Positions 1 through 8,889 of a stretch of DNA of 48,829 nt are shown here, in pieces (within the stretch, counting starts at the first letter, position 1; each line of letters opens with the position of its first letter). Source of the DNA: DATHRK01 sp035513295 (GTDB taxonomy: Bacteria; Gemmatimonadota; Gemmatimonadetes; Longimicrobiales; RSA9); the NCBI GenBank assembly GCA_035513295.1, contig DATKCH010000066.1, positions 1 to 48,829 on the forward strand. Reading direction: 5' to 3'. The notes beneath the pieces are model-generated. The model searched no databases, was not told the origin of the DNA, and worked only from the letters and a program-made list of their open reading frames with translations. A program made the position numbers and the translations under genes.

Positions 1-717
<717 letters not shown>

Positions 718-774
718 CGCTGCGTTCCTCCTATCAGAATTGAATCTCGTGCGTCACTGCGGTGTGGGCCGGTA

Positions 775-1080
775 TCAGCCGACGACCGCCAGGACGTCCG
801 ATTCGCGGAGAATCAGTACCTCGTCTCCGTCGACCGTGATCTCGGTGCCGCTGTACTTGCCGTAGAGCACGCGATCCCCCGCCTTGACCTCCATGGGGGT
901 GCGCTCGCCGTTGTCGTTGACCTTGCCGGGTCCGACGGCGATGACCTCGCCTTGCTGCGGCTTCTCCTTGGCGGTGTCCGGAATGTAGAGCCCACCGCGC
1001 ATCTCCTCGGTGTCTTCGAGGGGCTTGACCACGACCCGGTCCGCGAGCGGCGTGATCTTCGTGGCGCTGACTGTCGCCAT
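775..1080 (-). CDS. groES: Co-chaperonin GroES (Hsp10)
   Basis: Seven-fold ring lid of the GroEL chamber. The 101-residue product is close to the family length of about 95. The N-terminal PLADRVVVKP strand is followed by the flexible mobile loop around residues 22-38 (EEMRGGLYIPD) that contacts GroEL, then the GDRVLYGKYSGTE signature. It is the first gene of a groES-groEL operon, with an AGGGAGG ribosome site just upstream and a promoter plus CIRCE element further upstream, so HrcA-type heat-shock control is expected. Confidence 0.98.
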   Translation of the reverse strand: MATVSATKITPLADRVVVKPLEDTEEMRGGLYIPDTAKEKPQQGEVIAVGPGKVNDNGERTPMEVKAGDRVLYGKYSGTEITVDGDEVLILRESDVLAVVG

Positions 1081-1137
1081 GTCCCTGGTCCTCCCTGGTG
1101 TGTGTGTAGGTGTCGATCGTACTGGGACCGAAACTCC

Positions 1138-1164
1138 TTAGCACTCAACTAACGGGAGTGCTAA
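1138..1164 (-). promoter_or_regulatory. CIRCE operator (HrcA binding site) of groESL
   Basis: A perfect match to the CIRCE consensus: TTAGCACTC, a 9-base spacer, then GAGTGCTAA. It lies between the predicted transcription start (about base 1171) and the groES start codon. This is the classic position, where bound HrcA represses transcription and the element also folds as a hairpin in the mRNA leader. The repressor gene is not in this window. Confidence 0.97.
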
Positions 1165-1177
1165 CAAGACAACGGGC

Positions 1178-1205
1178 AATGTAGGGGGTGCGTGAGCTAT
1201 GTCAA
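1178..1205 (-). promoter_or_regulatory. Sigma-70-type promoter of groES-groEL
   Basis: Minus-strand TTGACA (bases 1200-1205) is separated by 16 bases from TACATT (bases 1178-1183). The predicted start near base 1171 puts the CIRCE element at the head of the transcript. The combination of a vegetative promoter with an operator agrees with negative heat-shock control rather than a special heat-shock sigma factor. Confidence 0.8.
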
Positions 1206-1329
1206 GCACCCTGCCGAATTTACATACGCACGCCCCGTGCCGAACTGAACCTGTCAACGTGGCAGTGTACGGGCCGTCGGACCGCACCTGACCCCTTCCG
1301 GGGGAGTACCTGGTCGGGTGGGCGCCCGG

Positions 1330-2103
1330 CTAGCGGGGCCCCGCGTGCCGGTGCGCGTAGACGAGGCCTTCCAGGGTGAGCCAGGGTTCCACGCGCTGGA
1401 CGGTGCGGCAGGCCGGCGCGAAGGCCGCCGCGAGGCCGCCGGTGGCCAGCACGAGCGCCTCGGGTTGGCGCCATTCCTCGCGGATGCGGTCGACGATGCC
1501 GTCGATCGAGTCCACGGCGCCCCAGAAGATTCCGCTCTGCAGGCACGCCTCGGTGGTGCGGCCGATCACCCGCGCGGGCGGGCCACCTTCGAAGCGCGCC
1601 AGCCGCGCGGCGCGGCGCAGGAGCGCGTCCGCCGCGGTCTGCACGCCGGGCGCGATCACGCCACCGATGAAGACCCCGTCGCGCGTGATGCAGTCGAAGG
1701 TCGTGGCGGTGCCGAAATCCACGACGACGGTGTCCCGCGCAAAACGCTCGAGCACCGCGAGGGTGTTAAGGGCGCGGTCGGCGCCCACGGTGGAGGGCGC
1801 GTCCACGTCCAGGGTGATCGGCAGCGGAGTCGCCGCGTCCACGACGAGTGGCTCCACGCCGAACAGGCCCGCGCACGCGTCGCGCAGCGGTCCCGTGACG
1901 TGCGGAACGACCGACCCCAGGGACACCGCGTCGACGGCACCCGGCTCCAGGTCGCGCTGGCGCAGCATGCCATCGAGGAGCAGCGCGAACTCGTCCGCGG
2001 TGCGACCGGCGCCCGTGACGACGCGCCACGCCGCGCGGCGGTCGTCGCCTTCGAAAAGGCCGCACGCGATCTCGGTGTTGCCGACGTCGATGGTGAGAAT
2101 CAT
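1330..2103 (-). CDS. coaX: Type III pantothenate kinase
   Basis: Phosphorylates pantothenate with ATP, the first step of coenzyme A synthesis. The 257-residue protein has the ASKHA-fold motifs of CoaX: DVGNT at residues 6-10 (phosphate 1), GADR at 107-110 (pantothenate-binding region), DFGTATTFD at 129-137 (phosphate 2) and GGVIAPG at 147-153. Length matches the family (about 255). Its ATG overlaps the birA stop codon as ATGA, so the two are translationally coupled. It is the last gene of a bshA-uppP-birA-coaX operon; no clear terminator is visible between it and the groES promoter. Confidence 0.95.
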   Translation of the reverse strand: MILTIDVGNTEIACGLFEGDDRRAAWRVVTGAGRTADEFALLLDGMLRQRDLEPGAVDAVSLGSVVPHVTGPLRDACAGLFGVEPLVVDAATPLPITLDVDAPSTVGADRALNTLAVLERFARDTVVVDFGTATTFDCITRDGVFIGGVIAPGVQTAADALLRRAARLARFEGGPPARVIGRTTEACLQSGIFWGAVDSIDGIVDRIREEWRQPEALVLATGGLAAAFAPACRTVQRVEPWLTLEGLVYAHRHAGPR

Positions 2104-2954
2104 GTCTCGCTCCCGTCGTGGCATTCGCCCACCCCGGCCTCGCGGCGAGTGTCCGCGATCCGGACGGTGCCCGTCCGGACCAGGGTCTCCCCCCCGCCCA
2201 CGAGCGAAGCCACGCGCAGCGCCCCGCTCGGGTCCACACCACGGGCCCGGACGGGCGGCCCGCGGTCGACGCGCACGAGCCGTCCCGCCAGCGCGTCCAG
2301 CCGCCCGACGCGCGCGAGCTCCTCGGCGCTCAGCGGCGCGACGGGCGCGGCCGCGAGCGCGGCGAGCTCGGCGGCCAGCGGCGCCAACAGCGCCGCGCGT
2401 TCTACCGCGTGGCCGAGCACCGCCGCGACCGAAGTCGCCGAGTCGCGCAGCTCCGGCGGCAGCGCGTCCGGGTGACCGACGTTGACGCCCATGCCCGCGA
2501 CCACGTACGCGGGGTTGCTCCCGGCCAGCGCGGATTCGCACAGCACGCCGGCGAGCTTGCCTCCCCGCGGGGCGAGCAGGTCGTTGGGCCATTTCACGCG
2601 GGCGTCCAACCCGTACGCGCTGCGCAGCGCCCCCGCCAGGGCCAGTCCCACGCGCAGCGACACGACCCCGGCATCGACGTCGCCCGCCACGGCTCGCTCC
2701 GGCCGCAGCACGACGGAGGCGTACAGACCGACCCCCGCCGGCGACCACCACGCCCGCCCCCCCCTGCCCCGACCTGCGCTCTGGGCGTCGGCCAGGACCA
2801 GCGCGCCGGCCGGCGCGCCCGCGTCCGCCCACTCCCGGGCGACGTCGTTGGTGGAGCGCAGCGTGTCGAAGATCCGCACCGCGGGCAGCGGCAGCCTGGC
2901 GAGCCACTGGCGGGCGGTTCGTCCCTCCCAGCGGGGTTCCGACGTCCGGTTCAC
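2100..2954 (-). CDS. birA: Biotin--[acetyl-CoA-carboxylase] ligase, without DNA-binding domain
   Basis: Activates biotin to biotinyl-AMP and attaches it to the carboxyl carrier protein. The 284-residue protein shows STNDVA (residues 34-39), the biotin-adenylate loop GRGRGGRAW (61-69), KWPNDLL (121-127) and GKLAGVLCE (132-140), plus a C-terminal SH3-like cap. There is no N-terminal winged helix, so it is a monofunctional ligase that should not repress transcription. The start is GTG at 2954, overlapping the uppP stop as GTGA. Neighbouring birA and coaX is a frequent pairing of cofactor genes. Confidence 0.94.
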   Translation of the reverse strand: MNRTSEPRWEGRTARQWLARLPLPAVRIFDTLRSTNDVAREWADAGAPAGALVLADAQSAGRGRGGRAWWSPAGVGLYASVVLRPERAVAGDVDAGVVSLRVGLALAGALRSAYGLDARVKWPNDLLAPRGGKLAGVLCESALAGSNPAYVVAGMGVNVGHPDALPPELRDSATSVAAVLGHAVERAALLAPLAAELAALAAAPVAPLSAEELARVGRLDALAGRLVRVDRGPPVRARGVDPSGALRVASLVGGGETLVRTGTVRIADTRREAGVGECHDGSET

Positions 2955-3733
2955 GTCCGCAGCCAGAGCGCGAGGAGGAACACCAGGCCGGCCGGCCAGA
3001 CATAGTAGGCAAAGGCGTGGAACGCGCGCCTGCGCACCAGCCAGACCAGCGACTTGATCGCGGCGACGCCCGACACGAGCGCCACGACGAAGCCCACCGC
3101 GAGCGCCGTCGCGTACGCGCCCGCGAGCGAGCCGCCGATGTCCGGCGTCTTGAGCAGCGCCGCGCCCGCGATCGCGGGCATCGACATCAGGAAGGAGAAC
3201 TCGGCCGCGGGCTCGGCGTCCACCTGGCACCAGAGGCCGGTCGCGATCGTGGTGCCCGAGCGAGACACGCCGGGCAGGATCGCGACCGCCTGCGCTATCC
3301 CCATCAGGATCGCCCGTCTGGCGTCCACCGTTCGCCCGCCCCCGTCCCGCCCCCGGGTCGACCAGAGCACGACGCCCGTCGCCAGCAGCATGAAGCCGGT
3401 CACGTAGGGATTGTCGAAGGCCTCCTCGATCGCCCCCTGGAGGCCGAGGCCCACGACCGCCGCGGGCACGGACGCGAGCGCGAGCAGGCCGACGTAGCGC
3501 CATTCTTCGCGCCCCCCGCGGAGCGCCCCACTCACCAGGCGCGCCAGCTTCGACCGGTAGACGACCGCGACCGACAGCAGCGTCGCCACGTGCAGGACGA
3601 CCTCGACCACCAGCCCGGGGGCCGAAACGTCGAGGAACCACTGCGCCATCACGAGGTGGCCCGAACTGGATATCGGGAGGAATTCCGACAGCCCCTGGAC
3701 GAGCCCGAGGATCGCCGCGTCGAGAACGCTCAC
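2951..3733 (-). CDS. uppP: Undecaprenyl-diphosphatase (BacA/UppP)
   Basis: Integral membrane phosphatase that recycles undecaprenyl pyrophosphate to the monophosphate carrier for peptidoglycan synthesis; overexpression gives bacitracin resistance. The 260-residue protein carries both family signatures: GLSEFLPISSSGH (residues 14-26) and PGVSRSGTT (154-162), among about seven or eight hydrophobic segments. The GTG start at 3733 overlaps the bshA stop as GTGA, and its own stop overlaps birA. Confidence 0.95.
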   Translation of the reverse strand: MSVLDAAILGLVQGLSEFLPISSSGHLVMAQWFLDVSAPGLVVEVVLHVATLLSVAVVYRSKLARLVSGALRGGREEWRYVGLLALASVPAAVVGLGLQGAIEEAFDNPYVTGFMLLATGVVLWSTRGRDGGGRTVDARRAILMGIAQAVAILPGVSRSGTTIATGLWCQVDAEPAAEFSFLMSMPAIAGAALLKTPDIGGSLAGAYATALAVGFVVALVSGVAAIKSLVWLVRRRAFHAFAYYVWPAGLVFLLALWLRT

Positions 3734-4854
3734 GCGCCGAGCACGCGACGGTACAGCGCCTCGTAGCGCGGAACGACGACGTCCGCGCTGAAGCGCGTCG
3801 CGGCCGCGCGGGCGGCGGCGCTCGCGCGCGCCCAGGTCGCGTCGTCGGAGAGAAAGTGCAGCGCCGCTTCGGCCATCGCGTCCACGTCACCCACCGGCGC
3901 GAGCCGCCCCGCGTCCGGCTCGCTGACGACCTCCGCGATCCCGCCCACCCGGCTCGCGACGACCGGCACCCCGCAGGCCATCGCCTCCAGCGCGACCAGC
4001 CCGAACGCCTCAGACTCGCTGGGAAGGAGAAACAGTTCCGCGCACGACAGGATCTCAACCACCGACTGCTGCTTGCCCAGGAAAACGACGCGGTCGTCGA
4101 CACCCAGGTCCTCGGCGACGCGTTGCGCCCTGCCCCGCTCCGGGCCGTCCCCTACCAGCAGCAGCCGCGCCGGCAGCTCCCCGGCGATGCGCTCGAACAC
4201 GCGCACCACGTCCTCTACGCGCTTCACCGGGCGGAAGTTGGAGACGTGGGCGATGAGCCGCTCGTCGTCCGACTGGACGAACGTCGAACGGTGGCATGGC
4301 GTGGCGTCGCGCTTGTAGAGCTCCAGGTCCACGAAGTTCGGAATCACGTCGATGCAACCCTCCGGGAGGTCGAAGCGGTCGACGGTCTCGCGGCGCAGGT
4401 ACTCGGACACCGCGGTGATCGCGTCCGAACTCCTGATCGAGTAGCGCGTGATCGTGTGATACGAGGGGTCCTGGCCCACGAGCGTGATGTCGGTGCCGTG
4501 CAACGTGGTGACGATCTTCGGGCTGGCGTCTCCCAGCATCTGCTTGGCCAGCAGCGCAGATGTCGCGTGGGGAACGGCGTAGTGCACGTGCAGGATATCG
4601 AGGCCGTGCTTCAGGGTGACGTCCTGCATCGCGACCGAAAGCGCGAGGGAGTAGGGCGGATACTCGAACAGCGGGTACGCCGGGACCTCGACTTCGTGGT
4701 AGAAGACGCCCTCCACGAAGCGCGGCATGCGGAACGGAGGTGCGTACGTGATGAAGTGCACCTCGTGGCCGCGGCCGGCCAGATCAATGCCCAGCTCGGT
4801 CGCCACGACGCCCGAACCGCCGTAGACGGGGTACCCGGTGATTCCTATTCGCAT
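3730..4854 (-). CDS. bshA: BshA-type glycosyltransferase (N-acetylglucosaminyl-malate synthase of bacillithiol synthesis)
   Basis: GT4-family glycosyltransferase of 374 residues. The start MRIGITGYPVYGGSGVVATELG, with YPLFEYPPYSLALSVAMQD and LHVHYAVPHATSA further on, is characteristic of BshA, which joins GlcNAc from UDP-GlcNAc to L-malate as the first step of bacillithiol synthesis. The C-terminal donor site is visible (LLLVGDGPERG, then SESEAFGLVALEAMACGVPVVA with the conserved glutamates). No bshB or bshC is in this window, so the complete pathway cannot be confirmed here. A related GT4 transferase of other specificity is the main alternative. Confidence 0.88.
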   Translation of the reverse strand: MRIGITGYPVYGGSGVVATELGIDLAGRGHEVHFITYAPPFRMPRFVEGVFYHEVEVPAYPLFEYPPYSLALSVAMQDVTLKHGLDILHVHYAVPHATSALLAKQMLGDASPKIVTTLHGTDITLVGQDPSYHTITRYSIRSSDAITAVSEYLRRETVDRFDLPEGCIDVIPNFVDLELYKRDATPCHRSTFVQSDDERLIAHVSNFRPVKRVEDVVRVFERIAGELPARLLLVGDGPERGRAQRVAEDLGVDDRVVFLGKQQSVVEILSCAELFLLPSESEAFGLVALEAMACGVPVVASRVGGIAEVVSEPDAGRLAPVGDVDAMAEAALHFLSDDATWARASAAARAAATRFSADVVVPRYEALYRRVLGA

Positions 4855-4927
4855 CGCTGATCCGTTTCGAGGGTTGCGCCCGCGCCGGCCGGAAGATCGA
4901 GGGCCGGGCGCGCCGAAGGAAGGGCCG

Positions 4928-5893
4928 TCAGCCGGTCGCCTCTCCCGGGGGACCGGCGACGTCCCCCCACGCGCTCGCGATGGACTCCGCGAGGCTGGAA
5001 GCGCTCCGCTCCCCGTCCAGGCGCCGCGCCGACGCCGGAAGCTGGTGCCGGAACCACGTCCGCTGCCTGCGCGCGAGGCGCCGGGTGTTCGTCCTGGCGA
5101 CGCGGGTCGCTTCCTCCACCGACCGGGTTCCCTCCAGCCACGGCACGAATTCGCCGTAGCCCGAGGTGCGAAACGCCGGCGCCCGCGTTCCGTAGCGCTC
5201 CGCGAGCGAGCGCACTTCCTCGAGCAGCCCGTTCGCGATCATGGCGTCCAGGCGCGCCTCGATGCGCGCGGCGAGACGGGCGGGGTCTACGTCCAGCGCG
5301 AACACCAGCAGGTCGACGGCCTTCGCGGCCGGGCCGAGCGCGTGCCATTGCGTCAGCGGCCGGCCCGACAGGAGCGCCACCTCCAGGGCGCGCGCCTCGC
5401 GCTGCGCCCCGCCTCCCGGCTCCAGCCGCGCGGCCGCTTCGGGGTCGAGGGCGCGCAGCCACCGCAGCCGTCTCGCCCGCGGCAGCGCCTCCAGGTACGC
5501 GCGCAGGGAGCGCCGCCGCCCGGGCGCGAGGGTCGGCTCGCGGAACAGCGGGTCGGTGAGCGCGCGCAGGAAGAAGCCGGTGCCGCCCACCAGCAGCGGA
5601 ACGCGGCCGCGCGCGCGGATGTCGGCGATCCAGCGGCGCGCGTCGCGCGCGAACCGGCCCGCGCTGTAGCGCTGGTCTGGGTCCACCAGGTCGAGGCCGT
5701 GGTGGGGGACCCGGCGCCGGTCCTCGGCGCGGGGCTTGGCCGTCCCCACATCCAGGCCGCGGTAGACCTGCCTGCTGTCGACGGAGATGATCTCCACGGG
5801 CAGCCGCCGGGCAACCTCCAATGCGAGCGCCGACTTGCCGGTGGCCGTCGGCCCGACGATGGCGATGCCGGCGGGCGCAGGACGCGAGCCCAC
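4928..5893 (-). CDS. miaA: tRNA dimethylallyltransferase
   Basis: Transfers a dimethylallyl group to N6 of A37 in tRNAs that read UNN codons. The 321-residue product has the P-loop GPTATGKS (residues 14-21), the DSRQVYRGLDVGTAKP substrate motif (39-54), HHGLDLVDP and the VGGTGFFLRAL segment. The probable start is GTG at 5893, seven bases after the mutL stop, with GGGTGAG upstream. The mutL-miaA order is common in bacteria and supports the call. Confidence 0.96.
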   Translation of the reverse strand: MGSRPAPAGIAIVGPTATGKSALALEVARRLPVEIISVDSRQVYRGLDVGTAKPRAEDRRRVPHHGLDLVDPDQRYSAGRFARDARRWIADIRARGRVPLLVGGTGFFLRALTDPLFREPTLAPGRRRSLRAYLEALPRARRLRWLRALDPEAAARLEPGGGAQREARALEVALLSGRPLTQWHALGPAAKAVDLLVFALDVDPARLAARIEARLDAMIANGLLEEVRSLAERYGTRAPAFRTSGYGEFVPWLEGTRSVEEATRVARTNTRRLARRQRTWFRHQLPASARRLDGERSASSLAESIASAWGDVAGPPGEATG

Positions 5894-5899
5894 GGGCGC

Positions 5900-7780
5900 T
5901 CACCCGCGCCCGAAGCGGCGCGCCAGTTCCTCCATCGAAATCCGCACGATGGTCGGCCTTCCGTGCACGTCGTGGGCGGGGAGATCGGTGGCGAAGAGCC
6001 GGTCGAAAAGCTCCTCCATCTCGCGCGGGTCGAGCCGCTCGCCCGCCTTGATCGCCCCCTTGCAGGCGAAGGTCATGGCAATCCGCTCGTGCTGGTTGCG
6101 CGCCGCGCGCGTGAGCGCGCTTCCTTCCGCGAGCTCCGCGATCATGTCGCGCAGGCAGCGCTCGGGGTCGAAGCGCGGGTGCGCCGCGGGCACCCCGGTG
6201 ACGAGCACGGTGCGGCCGCCGAAGGGCTGGATCTCGAAGCCGGTGCGGGCGAAGATGGACGCGGATTGCTCGACCACGTCGTACTCCGCCGGGGCCAAGC
6301 GAAGGGTCAGGGGGAACAGCAAGGATTGAACCTCGGCTCCTCCCGACTCCACGCGGCGCATGGTCTGGTGGAACAGCACCCGCTCGTGCGCCGAGTGCTG
6401 GTCGACCAGCAGCAGTCCCCCCCGGGTCTGCGCCACGATGTAGGTGTCGTTGAGCTGCCAGAGCCCGGTGCCGAGCCCGTGCTCGGGGGCCACGGTCCAC
6501 GTGGCTTCGCCCGCGGATCCGGCGGCTCTTGAGGCCACGTCTCCGCGCTCGCCAGACTCCTCGCCCTGCCCGGCGCGCGCACCGCGCGCCGCCCCTGCGG
6601 CCGCCGCTCCGGCACCGGGGACGCCGGCGGCCGGCGCGTGGCCCAGGAACCCCAGCTGCGTGGAGGGCGCTTCGGCCTGCCGAGGGACCACGTCGGGACG
6701 AGGCGGCACCCCTGGGTCGGCTGAGCGCGCGGGCCCGGACGGCAGGGCCCCACGGCCGAGGGGGGCGGCGCTGTCCAGGCTCGCCAGCGCCGCGCGCACG
6801 GCGTCCTCGACCGACCGTTCGATCGCGGCGCGGTCCCGGAAACGGACCTCGGCCTTGGCGGGGTGAACGTTGACGTCGACGCCGCCGGCCTCGACATCCA
6901 GGTACAGGAGCAACGTGGGCCGCGCCCGCTCGCGCTCTGGGACGGTCGTCCGGTACGCGCGCTCGGCGGCGGCGACGATCCCCCCGTCGCGGAACGACCG
7001 TCCGTTCACGAACAGGTGCACGCGCCGGCCCGCTGCGCGGGCGGCCGCGTCGGGCCGCTCGACGAGTCCCGCGACGCGCGCACCCGCGCCCCCCGTGGGC
7101 ACGAGCGTGCTGGCGGATTCCTCGCCCCACAGCTGGACGATCCTGTCGACCAGTCCTCCCGCCGCCGGCAGGTCCAGCAACTCCCTGTCGTTGGACAGCA
7201 GTCGGAAGCCGCACGACAGGTTGGACAGCGCCAGGGTGGTGATGGTCGCGGATATCGCGCGCGCCTCGGCCGAAGCCGACCGGAGGAAGGCAGCCCGGGC
7301 CGGCACGTTCCGGAACAGGCCCGCCACGCGTACGGTCGTCCCGGGTTGCCGTGCGCACGGCTCGATGCCCACGATCCTGCCGGAGTCGGCGCGCACGCGC
7401 GTGCCCACGCCACCCGCCTCGGCGGTCTCGAGCGTCAGGCGGCACACGCTCGCGATCGACGGCAGCGCCTCGCCGCGGAACCCGAACGTGGCGACCCCGC
7501 TGAGCTCCCCGGCCGTTGCGATCTTGCTGGTCGCGTGCCTGTCCAGCGCCAAGCTGGCGTCCTCCCGGCCCATGCCCATGCCGTCGTCGGCGACGCGGAT
7601 GTCGGTCTTGCCACCGTTGCGGATCGTCACCTCGATCCGGGTCGCCGCGGCGTCCAGCGCGTTCTCGACGAGCTCCTTTACGACCGACGCGGGTCGCTCG
7701 ACCACCTCGCCCGCGGCGATCTGGTCGACCACCTCGTCCGGGAGGAGGCGGATCCGTCGGTGGGCGGCGAGTGGGCGCAC
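5900..7780 (-). CDS. mutL: DNA mismatch repair protein MutL with degenerate endonuclease motif
   Basis: Links MutS mismatch recognition to strand removal. The N-terminal GHKL ATPase is intact: ELVENALDA (residues 36-44), DDGMGM (65-70), RHATSKI (81-87) and GFRGEAL (100-106). A Pro/Ala/Gly-rich linker follows (roughly 345-430) and then the dimerisation domain. In nicking MutLs that domain has DQHA-x2-E-x4-E and CPHGRP; here the equivalents are DQHSAHE (460-466) with His471 in place of the second Glu, and DVHGRP (604-609) with Asp in place of Cys. Metal-dependent nicking may therefore be weak or absent. The likely start is GTG at 7780; total length 626 residues. Confidence 0.95.
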   Translation of the reverse strand: MRPLAAHRRIRLLPDEVVDQIAAGEVVERPASVVKELVENALDAAATRIEVTIRNGGKTDIRVADDGMGMGREDASLALDRHATSKIATAGELSGVATFGFRGEALPSIASVCRLTLETAEAGGVGTRVRADSGRIVGIEPCARQPGTTVRVAGLFRNVPARAAFLRSASAEARAISATITTLALSNLSCGFRLLSNDRELLDLPAAGGLVDRIVQLWGEESASTLVPTGGAGARVAGLVERPDAAARAAGRRVHLFVNGRSFRDGGIVAAAERAYRTTVPERERARPTLLLYLDVEAGGVDVNVHPAKAEVRFRDRAAIERSVEDAVRAALASLDSAAPLGRGALPSGPARSADPGVPPRPDVVPRQAEAPSTQLGFLGHAPAAGVPGAGAAAAGAARGARAGQGEESGERGDVASRAAGSAGEATWTVAPEHGLGTGLWQLNDTYIVAQTRGGLLLVDQHSAHERVLFHQTMRRVESGGAEVQSLLFPLTLRLAPAEYDVVEQSASIFARTGFEIQPFGGRTVLVTGVPAAHPRFDPERCLRDMIAELAEGSALTRAARNQHERIAMTFACKGAIKAGERLDPREMEELFDRLFATDLPAHDVHGRPTIVRISMEELARRFGRG

Positions 7781-7796
7781 GGCGATTGGCGGGCCG

Positions 7797-8090
7797 CTAC
7801 AGGAAGAGCGCGCGCAGCGCGAAGTAGATCGCCGCGCTGAAGGCGGCGGCGAAGGGCACGGTCGCCAGCCAGGACACGATGATGTTTCGCACGACCCTCA
7901 GGTTGAGCGCGTCCGCCTTGTGCTCGAGGTGCGAGATCTTCTCGTAGACGGCCTGCACTTCGTCCCACCTCGCCGCGGTGAAGGCGGCGAAGAGTTCGGG
8001 CAGCAGCTCCACAGTCTGGTGCACGCGCTCGGTGTGCTCCAGCAGGGGCCCGAAAGGGGAGCGCGCGAACAGCCCCACTATGGCTCGCAT
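7797..8090 (-). CDS. Chimeric small protein: DUF47 (PhoU-like) N-terminus joined to PiT permease C-terminus
   Basis: A 97-residue ORF between mutL and tatD. Residues 1-61 (MRAIVGLFARSPFGPLLEH, then VELLPELF and ISHLEHKAD) match the start of DUF47/TIGR00153 proteins, about 220-residue partners of low-affinity PiT phosphate permeases. From about residue 63 the sequence changes to a single hydrophobic helix, VVRNIIVSWLATVPFAAAF and onward, that resembles the last transmembrane helix of PiT permeases. The two genes are normally adjacent in this order, so an in-frame deletion removing most of both would produce this ORF. The ATG at 8090 has only a weak GAGAG upstream. It may be a remnant or a small tethered protein; the fusion is my reading of family patterns from memory. 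Confidence 0.6.
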   Translation of the reverse strand: MRAIVGLFARSPFGPLLEHTERVHQTVELLPELFAAFTAARWDEVQAVYEKISHLEHKADALNLRVVRNIIVSWLATVPFAAAFSAAIYFALRALFL

Positions 8091-8100
8091 GGGATTTCTC

Positions 8101-8889
8101 TCAATCACTCGGGTACGGCAGGCGGTAAAAGGCGTGCGCGTTCCGCGTGGTGCGCCTCGCGATTTCCGCCGGCGCCTCGCGCCGCGCCTCGGCGACCGCT
8201 GCGGCGACGTGCACGAGGTAGGCGGGTTCGTTGGTGCGCCCTCGGTACGGGACGGGAGCAAGATAGGGGCTGTCGGTCTCGATCAGCAGCCGGTCCGCCG
8301 GCACCTGTTCGATGAGCGCGCGCCGCTCGAATTTCGGAAACGTCACCAGGCCTGAGAAGGAGACCCACCACCCGGCATCGAGACCCGCCCGCAGCAGATC
8401 GGGCGAACCCGCGAAGCAATGCAGGACGCCTCTGGCCGAGCCGGCGTACTCGGCGATCATGGCGGCGGTGTCCTCGTCGGCGCTGCGGCTGTGGACGACG
8501 GCGGGCAGGTCGTGGGCGACGGCGAGCGCCAGGTGCGCCTCGAAGAGCCGGCGCTGCGTCTCCCTGGGCGCGTTGTCGTAGTAGAAGTCGAGGCCGGTTT
8601 CCCCCACCGCGACGACCTCGGGCTCGGCGAGCAGATCGGCCACCCGCCCCAGCGCGTCGGCAGCGGCCTCGCCGACCGCGTGCGGGTGGACGCCCGCGGT
8701 GCAGAACAGGCCCTCGTGTGCGCGCGCGAGTGTCAGCGCCCGCGCTGCGTCGTCCGCGTCGCTCGCGATGGTGACGAAGCGGGTGACTCGAGCCGCGCGC
8801 GCCCGGTCGAGCACCCCCGGGAGGTCGGCCAGGAGGCGCTCATCCGTGAGGTGGCAGTGCGAATCGAAGAGGACGGCGTCGGCCGTCAG
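8101..8889 (-). CDS. tatD: TatD-family metal-dependent hydrolase (DNase)
   Basis: TIM-barrel metallohydrolase of the TatD family, with 3'-5' exonuclease or DNA-repair activity in characterised members. Metal ligands are visible in HCH near residue 12, the Glu of AVGETGLDFYYD, His in VVHSR, His in LHCFAG and Asp in IETDSPYLAP. Start choice: no ATG, GTG or TTG lies close to the conserved DSHCHL. A CTG at 8889 overlaps the secF stop as CTGA, with GGAG nine bases upstream, and gives 262 residues, the usual family length. The alternative ATG at 8982 would overlap secF by 97 bases. Confidence 0.9.
   Translation of the reverse strand: MTADAVLFDSHCHLTDERLLADLPGVLDRARAARVTRFVTIASDADDAARALTLARAHEGLFCTAGVHPHAVGEAAADALGRVADLLAEPEVVAVGETGLDFYYDNAPRETQRRLFEAHLALAVAHDLPAVVHSRSADEDTAAMIAEYAGSARGVLHCFAGSPDLLRAGLDAGWWVSFSGLVTFPKFERRALIEQVPADRLLIETDSPYLAPVPYRGRTNEPAYLVHVAAAVAEARREAPAEIARRTTRNAHAFYRLPYPSD

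Noticed and set aside
2100..4103. A single 667-codon reading frame covering birA and regions opposite uppP and bshA.
   Set aside because: Only the final 284 codons have biotin-ligase motifs; the upstream part is an alternate frame of uppP and bshA.
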